Shown here one piece after another: positions 33,587 to 44,930 of a DNA stretch of 64,000 nt. Within the stretch, counting starts at the first letter, position 1; every line of letters begins with the position of its first letter. The position numbers were made by a program, and so were the translations under genes. The notes under the pieces are model-generated. The model was not told where the DNA came from. It did not search any database and worked only from the letters and a program-made list of their open reading frames with translations. Source of the stretch: Stratiolaelaps scimitus (Eukaryota > Arthropoda > Arachnida > Mesostigmata > Laelapidae); contig JABWDB010000009.1 of the NCBI GenBank assembly GCA_019614645.1, positions 2,828,501-2,892,500 on the forward strand, read 5' to 3'.

Positions 33587-36500
33587 CTAAGGATCGGAGT
33601 TATCCCGCAGCCTAGCCAGATCCCGTCGGGCACGTTTCTCTTCGGGTTCAACCGGTTCAGCGACGACTTCGCCAAGACACTGAGTCGTCGATACGGACTC
33701 GACTGCTCGTATCTTCCTGCCTCTTGCCTGGGTGATTCTGAGATCACTGGCTGCCGGCGTTGCCTTCGATTGCCCTGCGACTTGCGGTAGGGTTGAGGTT
33801 TTGCACGACGCTTCGCCAGCTCGTTGGATACTAGCTTGGCCAAGTACAGGGACTCCGTCCAAGGGAGCCCGGTTCTCCTCGTCGCTAAAGATGCTCTCGA
33901 CGGCTTCGGATCGATCACTGCGACTCGAGCACGTGCCGACAGCACTGTTGCTCATGGCATAGTCACCAGCTCCGCTGGCGCCAGCGTCCGAAGTGACAGT
34001 CGGCGGTCTCGACTCGTAGTTACCATTAGATGTGTCGTCCGTTACAGAGCTACTCGTGTAACTATTGCGGCTGCTGCAGCTGCTATCGCTGCTCGGAGGT
34101 AGGCAATCATCACTTTCAGCGTCACTTAACACGTCTCGTTGTCGGGTGACAACAATCTCGCCCTTCGTTGTGGACTCGCTCGTCGACACCTCGCAACCGA
34201 CATCTGCCGGCGAGAACCTCCCGGCCGAGGTTGCCGACACCTGTCTGCGCCTGTCAGCCTCCTGAGCGATCATGCGGCGCCAGATCCGATGCTCGGTCGA
34301 GCGGGACTTCCCGCCAGTTCCTGTGTCGCACTTCCGTCGCTCCTGATATTCGAAGAAACGCCGAAGAGACCTACGATATCGCAACTGCTGAGATTCCGGC
34401 CACGAGCTAAGCTCGTTCCAATCAATCGGTCGCGGTATAATATGCTGTTTTGGGCATTCGTCCATCATGTAAAAGACACCTGTTCCTTGAAAATTTCTAG
34501 AAGCAATCTTTACAGCCTCAAATATGTTAATATTTGGATAGTAGGTAAGATAATCCGAGCTGGCCGTCACCTCGAATGCGCCTCGTACGCGACCGTCATA
34601 CAGGGCAAGTACGGTGTGCCTCGCTACGATCAACGCCATTTTGGCGGAAAGAAAAAACTCGGTGATAGCATGCTTAAGATTAGTCACAGTTAGGTTATAA
34701 TCCCGTCGCATTTTCAAGGCTTGCCAGTGTCGAGCCTTCCTTGTCGAGCTGATCGCGCGACAATCGAACGGTGTCAACTCCGTCTGGCCATCAAGCTTGC
34801 TTAACAATTCACACAATTGCGGCTCGACTGGCGGTCCCCCAGATGGATCTTGTACGCCCAGTTGACGTACCACAATCTCCGTATCAGTGAAAAAGTGCTG
34901 TCCCAAATCAATAATCTCATCCAAATCTTCCGATTCGAGGTGGTGCAACTCTTCGTCGGCCGAGGCGAAGTTGATCTTCGCAAGTGCCGCCAATCCAATC
35001 GACATTGCCTGTAGAGTGGTGTATTGACTGAACTTGCAGGTCGAGCTGCTTGACACCTACAGTAGTAGAATTGGGCATAAGAACAAATAACAGAGGACAA
35101 GTTATTGACAAGCAACACCTAACATTCAGGACTATTCTGGAGCTTCGCTTTTTACGAAATTAAAAGAGAAGCCCAAACAATTACGCTGATCAGCAACTCT
35201 TTCGTATTACCCTATCGTTCGAGCCCCGCTGCGTGACATGGAAGAGAGCTTAAGCATTGCGAAATTGCAGTTCCTCTAATAAACCAATAAACCTTTACCC
35301 TACCGGTCCAACATAAAGGGTGTTTAAAAAGTAAATCCACGTTTTCGAGTTCTTAATCAAAGTTTAATGTTCCCGACAGTGACTTTTGGTTTGTCTCTAT
35401 TTTAAAGCGTTATTTATATTGTATATAACCGTGTTTCAAAGTGAAGAACGGATAAGATCAATCGTAATGATTTAATTGGCTACACATGAGAAGCTTCATG
35501 TATAGTCGGCAAAGGGAAATCCACAGAATTCCTTTCCACCTCCAAGTGAATATATCACATACGTCGAGGCTGTACGGTCCCGGTTTTTAAAGAAAGGTAC
35601 CCTTTGCCGTCTGCCGTTAAGTGACGTGTTTCCTATTATGAATCCATAGTTTGACAAACAAACGAAACCGCCTTGTGTCTTGTTCGACATTGTACCTGAT
35701 ATAGCTTTGATCGATTTTGCTAAATATTTTCGTACATGTTACGAGCATAGCCGAACATTAGATGAGACCCTATAGGGCGGCCAGCTTAAGGGTTTTGTTT
35801 TATTTTTGAAAAATAAAGCGTGAACGTTACAAACTCTGGCATGCAAAGGGCGTCTAATGATTGCATCTATGACACCCGCATGGTTCGACATTAAAACTCA
35901 GAAAATATAAGTAATCTGAAACAAATTTATCTTACCGGGTCGTATAGCTCTCTGCACATGTCCGTCATTACGTTCGGGTAGCATCTTGCCCGTACACCAT
36001 TGTGTTCAGCATACACCTCCGTATCCCTGTACACGCTGCTCGGGGACAGCCGCTGAAGGAGACAGTCAAATATTCGTTAAAGCTGAGATCCTTGCACAAT
36101 ACTTAGTATAGGCAATATATTTTTCTTTATCGCTATATACAACAAGTCGGTACGTGGCCTTATTTCTTATTATGATTATCGATAGTGCTCTCGTTTTCGT
36201 CAAAGGTTGACATCGACAGGCGACACAGGCCATCTCTCGCTCTCACTCTCACGTTTCAGTCATAAGGAGAACACAAAGTTGCGAATTATTACTTTGGGGG
36301 TGAATTTTGGCGCTGTGTGAAATCGCGAAACGCTGCAGTCCTCTTTCGCCTATGGTCACGTAGTTCACCATCGCTCGAGCTGCGCATTGTCCAATATGCA
36401 CAGACAACTGTGTCTTAACAAATGTACAGATACGAACAAGTGATTGTAATAATAGTATATACTCACCCCGTTAGGAAATCGGTTCTCAAATACAGCGCGT

Positions 36501-38297
36501 ATCCGTTGAATACTCTTTCTTTTCGCCATTGTAACGGCAACGTCGAACCCATAGGATCGACGTAGAAAACGCTCGAAACATCCCAGTCGTTGGAGGATCA
36601 GCGTCATGTCCTCTATCCGAATTGGTACCTTGAATGAGCCCCGATCTGGAAAAAGTGGTATGAACAAATGGAATAGCTATTCGTTTGGTGTCACTATGTC
36701 GCGGTTTAAGGGGTCCATCGTGTTAACTTCAACACTGCTTTCATTGAACCAACGTGGTGATTTTCCAAGTTTAAGAAAATGTTTAGGCAATTTCTTCTGA
36801 GCACGACTAGATAGAAAGATAGCATTAGCGGATGTCTCGAGGCAATCCAGTTACACTATGAGGAATCAGAAAAAATAGCAATATTTATAATAAACATACA
36901 ATTTATTTGAAAGAACTAATCAATACAAATTGAAACAGATGAAATCAAGAGGAAAAGGGGTAGTGACGCTGGATTGTGTCACCCCTTGTGATAAACAACA
37001 ACAAAAAATCAAGCGGACTGACCCGAAAGCATAATTCAATCTCGAATACAATATATAGCGTTATGTATTGTTTACGTGAAGTCTGCTGATTCGACCTAAC
37101 GTATTCATAAGAGCATTATGCAATGCATACTATTTACGATGTGAATCGACATATTCCGTTCATTATTATTAACGATAAATCATTAATAAATATTTCGTAT
37201 GTGAAAACGTGTAACGATTGGATTCTGAATGAAACCATCACAAAAAAAGAGCTCAAAAGATGATGCGAAACATCGGGCAGTTTTCGCAACATGCATGTTC
37301 TGATATTAAAGTCCAATCTGTGAATAGATAAGAGAGAAAAATACACTTCTGTCGTCGAACACGCAAATTTTGGTGGATCGTCTATTTTGGTGTGGACTTC
37401 GCATTGCCAGCGAGGCGTTGATTAGAGAACTGATATATCCCACTGTATGTTGTACAACTTTTGGACAATAAATAATGACCTGCCAACAGTTTTGATCGAC
37501 AATATTTTCCATCGGGCGTATCTACCAAAAGAGAGAGAGATGGATGTCCGAGACAGGCTGCGATAGCATACCTTCATTGTAAATTGTTACTAGCTTCCGG
37601 ATGTCTGGTTGCTGTATGATATATGACACGATAATTCTTCGTATCGTTCTGCCCTCCTCCTCGAGCGTCAACCGTCTGTCAGCTTCCAGGATCCTGTCAC
37701 AGGTGTATCGCTTGAAGAACAACTGTTCATAGTCGATCAGGCTCGAAAATAAGCTGGAAAGGTTTAAACAAATATGTGTTTCATTATTCAAAACATAACC
37801 TGATTTCCATCGTTTCGCTTATTTTTTAAAGCCAAGGACAAGTACGCCAGAAGTCGTACAATCCGCTGCATACTATTATTATATCGCTGTTAATGACACT
37901 AGTCGTCCCCGAAACTGTAAGCAGGTTTCCTTTGCTAATTAACACAATATGACGCCTGTATTCGTTAACGTCAATGCCTCGACGCATGATACAGCGTTTC
38001 TTCTTTGTTCGGACGGTGCAACTTCTAGTTCTCTCGCCACCGAATTCGCCGGACCACGTCGGGATTTCGATACGGATATGGCTTCGTGAAGTGAATTAAG
38101 GACTTGATGAAACGGAATCGAGAGTCAGCTGCAGAATTGGCTACTCACCGATAGCACTGGCGCGCGGACGTACCGTCCAACCGAGGATGCGAGGAGTTCA
38201 CCTTTGGGTTGTCACTAGCCAGTGGGGTGTTTTTGAAAAGTGACACTGTGGCCAGTGCAAGAAGCACCTCCTCCTCGTATAACACCTCCTGTGACAT
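33587..38297 (-). CDS. Five-exon gene for an unrecognised 698-aa protein
   Basis: Exons run 38297-38149, 37753-37572, 36645-36467, 36052-35936 and 35056-33587. All four introns have GT-AG ends, phases (2, 1, 0, 0) join cleanly and the total is divisible by three. The start ATG at 38297 opens MSQEVLYEEEVLLALATVSL. Residues 1-210 look globular and helical, with many basic residues (RTIRRIIVSYIIQQPDIRKL; LGCFERFLRRSYGFD). Residues 210-400 continue folded. From about 460 the chain is Ser/Thr/Asp-rich and probably disordered, ending with a basic EEKRARRDLARLRDNSDP. No signal peptide, membrane span or catalytic signature is visible. Function is unknown; an intracellular, perhaps nuclear, scaffold would fit the composition. 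The gene model is strong even though the family is not recognised. Confidence 0.75.
35220..35310 (+). repeat. SINE-like element in an intron of the 698-aa gene
   Basis: GTTCGAGCCCCGCTGCGTGACAT (B-box-like) is followed by AAGAGAGCTTAAGCATTGC, a TCTAATAAACCAATAAACC segment and TTTACC. It matches the copies at 6293, 14013 and 41252. It lies in the last intron, antisense to the gene. Confidence 0.65.
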
Positions 38298-39501
38298 TAC
38301 TGTACAGCACAGATCTATGATAGACGGAAACAGATCAGCATCATATATATATATGCCGTTACAATTAGGCGCTCAGCTTTGACACAGCGTACCCGCGCAG
38401 CTCATTCTAGTCTTATTACGAATCAACGCATGCATATACACAACCGTATACATTTGAGTTATATATGAAGCTAGCGGGTTGTTATTATTATTATACCCTT
38501 CATGACAGCTGATTCAATCATCATGGGTGTATCGCTCTGGTGTTAAGATCGTGCTTCACCCGGCTGTATATATATATATATATTTATATCTGTTTAGCAC
38601 AGAAGTTGCTCTGGAGCCGACGAGCAGCGCAAACGGAGGGTGGCCTCGTAACATGCAACAATGTATGGGCAAATTGATCACCGATCGTTTACGCCAGCTA
38701 TCAATTTTGCTTACCAATTTTGCATACGAGTACATGTAACCAAAAAAAAAACAAAGAGTGTCGTCAATGCTTTGTCCTTGTCGATGTCAACCCGGCCGCA
38801 CGATCACCGAACAGCACATTCAGCCAGTTCCCTGGAAGGATCGACGAAATCCATGCACCGTTGAGGCCGAACGCGTTCACCATTTGGAGAACGGGCAGGT
38901 GTCAACTCAGATGTAACATGTTCAACCACTGCCAGTTTTGCAACTCGCGAGGTGGTCTGGGAGGACACTCTCAGACACTGCGGCTGCGGCGGCGGCTGGT
39001 TGGGCTTTCCCCAGCCCTTTTGCATGCGGTTGCTGCCACTGAGCTTAGCGGCTGTCTGACAGGCAACCGCGGAGTGTTTGTCAACAGAGTTCAAACGACT
39101 GCCCGCCAAAAAGGTCGTCTGCAGAGGGAAGGCGGGCGGGCCTTTTTGCGACGGGCCGGATTTTATCGCGCGGAAGGATCGCAGAGGGGAGTTGGCTTCA
39201 CTGAGGCCGGCTGGAAAGAAATTAGTGGCATATAATGGCCAAGCAATTTGAGTACTCGATGAGACTGATTTAGAGTTCGAGTGTGAGGAGACGAGGTCGT
39301 GATGTAGATTGTACATAGTGGATGAAAGACAGTCTATTTTAGGTATGAACGCTTTTTGAAAACTCTAGGGGTGAATATAGATATTGCCGTTCTGGGCGAT
39401 GTTGGATAGCGGCAGTGACCAATGGAGAGACTACGGATGACTCGGTCAAGTTGGCAGGTTGTTCTCTGGTCAGTTGGGATTGACAAAGGTGTCTAAGGAT
39501 C
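38298..39501. other. Intergenic, includes a GC-rich block
   Basis: It contains (TA)n runs at 38344-38355 and 38568-38583 and a GC-rich block at about 38780-39230. The block is open on both strands (38720-39235 plus, 38804-39316 minus) but neither frame has splice support or a recognisable domain. The block may be promoter or leader sequence for a flanking gene. Confidence 0.4.
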
Positions 39502-39553
39502 CAGGCCTGTTAGATAGGGGAACAGCTGAGGGTCAGGGCTCGAAAAAACTGTT
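39502..39553 (+). repeat. Copy of the short retroposed element
   Basis: AGGCCTGTTAGATAGGGG, then AACAGCTGAGGGTCAG, then GCTCGAAAAAAC match the element at 1310-1377 in reverse orientation. It forms the 3' end of the broken minus-strand frame that follows and provides its stop codon. Confidence 0.7.
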
Positions 39554-39927
39554 TGGCCATTGTGAGTGATCGACGAAGTACGCATCGTTTGCTCTTGGCG
39601 AATGGTATCGGCGAGCCGTGATCCTCCCGTAGCTGTCGAAGTTTTCCTGGATGAAAACGAACTTTTTTGAGTTTCTTCGAGGGGGTCCGAATTTCAGGAC
39701 GTCGGCATCTGCCCGTGTACTGTGTGCAGGCAAGGTGTGGCCGTGCCAATCTCACTATGTGGGACCACATGGGCCGCCACCTTGAGTGGAGTCTCCAGCC
39801 GCTGTTGCAGAGGCAACGCGCCATCGTCCAACATCGGGGTCTGAAAGACTTTGAAAGCGTCCTCATCAAAAGGGTGTCCGTCAGACAGACTGTCACGTTT
39901 CACGCGATATACTGGTTCGGCACACAT
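39533..39927 (-). pseudogene. Protein-like frame split by a frame change
   Basis: On the minus strand a frame from ATG 39927 (MCAEPVYRVKRDSLSDGHPF) is open for 77 codons to 39694. A second minus frame overlapping its end (from about 39733) continues protein-like (KFVFIQENFDSYGRITARRY) to 39533. No GT-AG intron cleanly joins them, so a one-step frameshift is the simplest explanation. The last codons and stop come from the retroposed element at 39502-39553. I do not recognise the protein. It could be a decayed gene, a two-exon gene with non-obvious splice sites, or a transposon fragment. Confidence 0.35.
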
Positions 39928-40321
39928 TCGCCACTGTGATATGCAGACGTATATGACTATCGGCTCTCACACTGCTTAATGCTGACGTTGTCTTGCACAC
40001 GCACGCACTTCGCGGTCGATAGTGAACCATAGGGAAAAATCACTATTAAATCGATTCATTCAGCCTATTTTCCTGTTGCATATAAATGGTAGTAATAATA
40101 AGCCTAGCCGCCACCCTCAGCATACAGTTAGCGTCGTTGGCTCAGTTCTCCGCCAGAATGAGTAAATGCGAAGTGCAGATACTTAGCCGTTGTTCGACCA
40201 AGAGGTCGCTCGAGCGCAGACACTAACACATGATTATTCTCCTTATCTCTCATTGCCTTAACAACAACAACAGCAAGACCAATAAGAAATGTTGTTGCTT
40301 TCTTCATCGATCAGGGCTCTC
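39928..40321. other. Intergenic, upstream of the coiled-coil gene
   Basis: A TATAAA-like sequence occurs at 40080-40086. A pyrimidine-rich acceptor-like segment ending GATCAG (40310-40315) suggests that the first coding exon of the next gene is preceded by a non-coding exon. Nothing else is seen. Confidence 0.35.
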
Positions 40322-41120
40322 ATGGAATCACTCGAACGGCCAGCCTCTGCTCACATGGCTGATGACTGCGAGCATTTCACGGAATACCATCGGATGCATC
40401 GACCATGGGCAAGGTATAAGGCAGCTGCCCTTGCCATGAAGGTGAAAGCCAGTATTGAACAAGACACAATATATATATATATGTATACATGCATTTTTGC
40501 GCATCACAAATAGATAATTTGGCAAAAAACAAATCTGCAGTAGGTGAGCGAACATGTACGTGTGTTCACAGTTCGAGCAACAACGTCGTCAAATTTTCCC
40601 ACTCGTCCCCTTGTGTGAACGGACGTTCAACCTTTTTTTTTGTTTTAGGTTTGTAACCCCACCGCCTCTTGCTATACTTAACTGGGCCATATGCGATCCG
40701 CATCTGGTACGAACGCCGAATCTCGCCCGAATCACACATAAGAGTCAGTGTGCCTAGGGCGAGCTTCTGCCTTCAATCGATGCAGTCGCTAGATATCTGT
40801 GCATCTCGTCGAAAGCCTGAGGTTGTCGATATGTAGAACTATTCTGGAACGACCGACTGAGAATGATGCCGCATAGTCACCTGCGGATTTTACTGGGCAG
40901 CGAATCCTAGTGGAATCACTCATGCGGCAACATATCACATCGGTTTCCGTCCACTCATTGTAGATTGTCAAGGACATACAACCAGAAAACGCTGGTGTGG
41001 TAAAACCCGCTCCAGAGGTGTGTGTTCGACTCCCGCAGTTACAGACGCTCGTGGATCGCTGCAATCTCCGATCGACGAAGTGCGCTCTTCGCCGTCATCA
41101 ACTCGAGCGGTAAACGGGCT

Positions 41121-41170
<50 letters not shown>

Positions 41171-42963
41171 GTGCCAATTTAAAGGGGTAGGTGACTGAGA
41201 TAAACTTTAAGATTTCTCTAGTGCTGAAATGCTCGGATGATCGGACCGTGGTAAAGGTTTATTGAAGGAACTCCAATTGTTGCAATGCTTGAGTTCTCTT
41301 ATATGTCCTCACGAGGCCCCGGGCTTTTTGCAGCCAGAGACTTAACCGTCCGAGCCACCGCGCTCGTAGGTTTGACTATTTGCGGTCGAGGAAAGAAGAG
41401 CTATTACCGGCGCTGTTATAAATTGATGGGACTTAACCTAGCTAGGAGTTACCTTTCGGGAGGACGCCGGAAAAATGTGTGGAATATATATATATATATA
41501 TATATATAATTGTGCCGCTCTTAGATATCGGACGCTAACTAAATCCTACTTCAAGAAGTTGGCTGATTCGAAAAACAAGGAGGCAGAATACGAAAGACGA
41601 ATTGAAGAGTTGAAGATCGAGGCCGAGTTTCTTGGCCACGAGGAAAGCGATCTTCTGAAAGAGATCGCTCGAATCGAGGATGAACTCAGAGAGGTACGAT
41701 CACAACTATCTATATGCCACAATCAACCGAGCGCATGCTTTGTACTGAAATCAGTCTCAATTACATGACGAATACATAAGTTTCAGTTTCACAATCAAGT
41801 TTATTCTCAGAACTGCAATATACATACACTTTTGTTCTCGATAATAAAAAAATAAATAAAATAAAAGTAACCGCTTTCTATTATGGCGGGTCGCGGGAGT
41901 CGGTGGATTTGCTAAAATATAAAAAAGATAAACAAGAAAACATCCTGAGCGAAAAAATCTAACACTCCGTTCAATGGCGTCCATTCCCCTCCATCGGGAA
42001 ACTCTCCCCTTGATCGGCTTTGTGACATCCTGACAACCTCGTATCGACATTCGTTCTCGAACGGTTTGCTCGAAAAATGGTAGAATCCCCTGCCGCTGCC
42101 CTCCATCGTCTGCATCTCTCTCGCACCCTCTCAACGAAGTGTTTCATTGCTAGTTCATTGACATTTCAGGATGTGTGCTACTCCGGGTGTCGGAACTCGG
42201 TCGTTGTGACGACGCCGCCAGGGACCGCCCTCGAATGGTCCGCCTCCCTTGATGTGTTTCCCCCGCGAAATTGCTCGTCGATGCGACCTTGTACGGTTCG
42301 ATTTTCAACACGTTTTACGCCGCGCAATCGGACCCGGGTGATCTTCATGACGATGTGGATAACGTTATACTGGATACTCTGCGAGTTCGTCTGTCCCCAG
42401 TATGCGAGCCTACAATTTGGATTGCTGACCGTGTTCGCGTACATGGCATACAATGAGATGTAGGATTTCGGAAGCGGACGGATAATAGTTAGCAAATCTG
42501 TCTGTGAATCTACGTGTTTGTGTGGGTGGTCAAACACACGAATGTGTGAGAACAAGAACAATCAACCCCGAACTACGACGACAATGACAGACAAACGATG
42601 TACGGCTGTGTGATCAGATCGGTTTTTTTTCATATATGGCCATAGTAAGGAAATGTGAACGCTGTGTGATTATTCCGATCGTGGATCAGGTTCCGGAGCG
42701 GAACTGTCACACATGGGAAGAGTGGTCTCGGAACGTGTACCTTGCCATAGCAATCTGCATTCGCCGTCGAAACAAGTGAAATTTGTTCCGAATATTCGTT
42801 AGAGGTTGGTGTATCAAATGACGCGAATGTGCAAACGACCGCGTTGATTCGACTCGAGAGAATCGATCGATTTCTGACAATCAGCGATGCGCATCGGCTC
42901 TCGATCACGAGTATGCTAGTTCTTTCTGTTTCGCCATATGAGTCTCGAATAAAAAATGAATAA
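40322..42963 (+). CDS. Small coiled-coil protein gene (model partly uncertain)
   Basis: Exon 1 is 40322-40413 (MESLERPASAH; a second ATG at 40355 gives MADDCEHFTEYHR) and ends in phase 2 at CAAG|GTATAA. Exon 2 is 41525-41693, acceptor GCTCTTAG, and joins in phase as RYRTLTKSYFKKL. It then encodes a strong heptad-like coiled coil (NKEAEYERRIEELKIEAEFL to RIEDELRE), ending at GAG|GTACGA in phase 0. A likely last exon is 42751-42963 (acceptor TTGCCATAG, phase 0), which ends SPYESRIKNE with AATAAA over the stop. This gives 157 aa. An additional exon near 42170-42460 cannot be excluded. No domain other than the coiled coil is recognised. It converges on the group 7 allergen-like gene. Confidence 0.5.
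41119..41166. repeat. (TA)n array in intron 1 of the coiled-coil gene
   Basis: About 23 TA units. A second array at 41485-41508 lies only 16 bp before the exon 2 acceptor. Confidence 0.9.
41252..41375 (-). repeat. SINE-like element with tRNA-like head
   Basis: On the minus strand an A-box-like GGTGGCTCGGACGGTTAAG is followed by AGCCCGGGGCC. The shared body comes next (GACATATAAGAGAACTC, AGCATTGCAACAATTGG, CCTTCAATAAACC, TTTACC). It is the best-preserved head in the window and is intronic in the coiled-coil gene, on the opposite strand. Confidence 0.65.
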
Positions 42964-43366
42964 AGTGGTAGTTTATTTGGTCAAAACACATCGCTGAAAC
43001 GTTGTCCATATTTCTATTCCCCTTCTGATTCCGTGTGCACGAGCTGCTGGGGGGGGGCGGCAGGTGGCAGCGTGAATTGCACTATCACTGTTGCTCTCCT
43101 CTTAGAGCCTTATTATATGTTGCTCTCCCTCGCAGAACACCTTTTTATGCAATCTGGCCACCAATGTTGTGAGCAGTAAAACAGATTGCAGACATAGCCG
43201 AGAACACAAATATCAACGCAAATCAACACGAGCTATATATAGCTAAGCCTTTAACAGAACAAATACACAAATCTCTCGTTAATCACGTATCATTATTATT
43301 ATTATTATGATTAATATTATTGTGGTACGGCAGCCGTCGTCTTCAGAGTATTGTTCTTCACGATTA
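42964..43366. other. Intergenic between convergent genes
   Basis: AATAAA on the plus strand (42958-42963) and TTTATT (42972-42977, a minus-strand AATAAA) fit two converging transcript ends. A G run lies at 43050-43059 and an (ATT)n run at 43290-43307. Confidence 0.45.
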
Positions 43367-44771
43367 TTAGCCCATATAACCGCCGGGATAGGCGTAGCCA
43401 AGGATGGGAGCGTCACTCTGCAGCTCTCCTTCGAACGGCGTCTCGGTAAGTTCAGCACTTCCGTTGAACGCTTGCGAACTTCGCCCGCTTAGGAACCGAT
43501 CGAAATTTGGCGTGATCTCACGCTCGAATGCTCCCTCGATCTTCTCCTGAAACTGTTTCGTCACCCGGTTCGCGATGATCTTCAGCAACCAGTTGAACGC
43601 GCGTGACATACCTGTGATTTTCGTGATCTCGAGTCCGTGCATTCGTGAAATCTGTGAAAAAACACATGATCGTCGACATCCCTTTGAAAAACAGAGACAC
43701 GTGAGGAACGTCCTTGGAAGAATCGCGCGATCCGGTGATTGGTTTTGTGCTTTTGTGACCAAACGAGCCCCAGACCCCCACAAACCCCATCAAAGCGCAC
43801 CCTCGAAATCATATTGTTTTCACTACGTACGACACTTGTGTGCTGTTTCGCAAACAGAATTGTCACTATTTCGTCTACATATGATAGTGAACGAGACGCT
43901 ATGATACCCACCATAAGACTCTCGAGTTTCGAGCTTGAGCCCCCATTATATGGCATTCGGACGATAGAATTGGCCTCAATGCGAGCAATCTTTGCTTCGA
44001 TGTCGCCACGGATCGTAACGAATGCCTTCGTATACGTGTGTCGTCCGTAGAAGAACACCTGCTTGACTGCGATCGGAGTCGATACCACCACCGACTCACC
44101 TGACCACATAGGAAAATCGTTACATTTCAACTTTTTGGGGTTGCGTAGGTGGAAAATGAAATGGCATCTTCATAACTCTGGAAATAGCATTTTTTTTCTC
44201 ATTTTTCTAAGCCACAGTTGATTGTAGTGACATTCTGACGAGTGTTTCTCTTGTCGTCCACAGTGAACTTGTTTCGCGTCATACGCTAATGAATCAATTA
44301 GTCGCCATTTAACCCCCTGTAGTTTACTTAGGGCCAAGTCTGCGCTGACAACCAGAAGTCATTCACCGTCACGAATACACTCATCGTGCTAGTGTCAAAA
44401 GGTGCTCGAGTTGCTTGCAGCCCAAATACAAACGCGCGCATATTACTCTGGGCACACAGGATATGCAGTGTCCACAGTTGAAAAGAAAACTTCTGATGAC
44501 GCCTACAAGTATTGTGTCACTAGGGCAGAAAATCGGACGAGTCGCTCCACGTGTGTTTACCACTCACCGTCCGTTGAATAGAGCAGGCTCGAGTTGCCGC
44601 TGCGGGTGAAACCCAAGAGGCCGAACACCCTCCCATTGCTCACCTCGTAGCTGCCTTCGCCGAACGTCTGCACTCGCAGAGGATCTAGATTTGCCTTCAT
44701 TTCGGGATCATACAGCATCTGCTGTAAGACGCTGTCAATGAATGCATCTGCCGCATCGGTGTCCGCGTCGA
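43367..44771 (-). CDS. Group 7 mite allergen-like (BPI/LBP-like) protein, 5' end missing
   Basis: Three exons are seen: 44771-44568, 44099-43912 and 43651-43367, with GT-AG introns and matching phases (1, 1, 0). They encode about 225 residues, close to the ~215 aa of group 7 allergens. Those are secreted lipid-binding proteins with a single BPI-like (TULIP) wrap. The layout agrees: an N-terminal helical stretch with FIDSVLQQMLYDPEMKANLD, a strand-rich middle (VSNGRVFGLLGF; KAFVTIRGDIEAKIARIEAN), and a long C-terminal amphipathic helix (FNWLLKIIANRVTKQFQEKI) wrapping back. A 40-residue Gly/Ser/Tyr-rich tail follows the helix and is longer than usual. The signal-peptide exon should lie upstream but was not identified. 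Assignment rests on pattern and length, not on a database search. Confidence 0.6.
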
Positions 44772-44823
44772 CTACCACAAAACGAATAAAGACACTAGCT
44801 TTTTGTAAGGTAAACACTCCAAT

Positions 44824-44930
44824 CACTTCCACAGGTTAGGATCCTGGGGTTAGAATTCTAAGCGCTCAAACCACTTTAGGTTAGGCTCCTAGAGATTAGG
44901 ATTTTAATCACTCAAATAACTTCTACGGAT
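44824..44930. repeat. Degenerate ~47-bp tandem repeat
   Basis: The segment ACAGGTTAGGATCCTGG...TAAGCGCTCAAACCACTT is repeated as TTAGGTTAGGCTCCTAG...TAATCACTCAAATAACTT. It lies just upstream of the first identified exon of the allergen-like gene. Confidence 0.6.

Noticed and set aside
33551..34693. Several plus-strand ORFs between 33551 and 34693
   Set aside because: They are shadows of the long last exon of the 698-aa gene.
38720..39316. ORFs of about 170 codons on both strands in a GC-rich block
   Set aside because: Both strands are open because of composition; no domain, start context or splice signal favours either.
43575..44050. Plus-strand ORFs at 43575-43904 and 43739-44050
   Set aside because: They are antisense to the phase-matched exons of the allergen-like gene.
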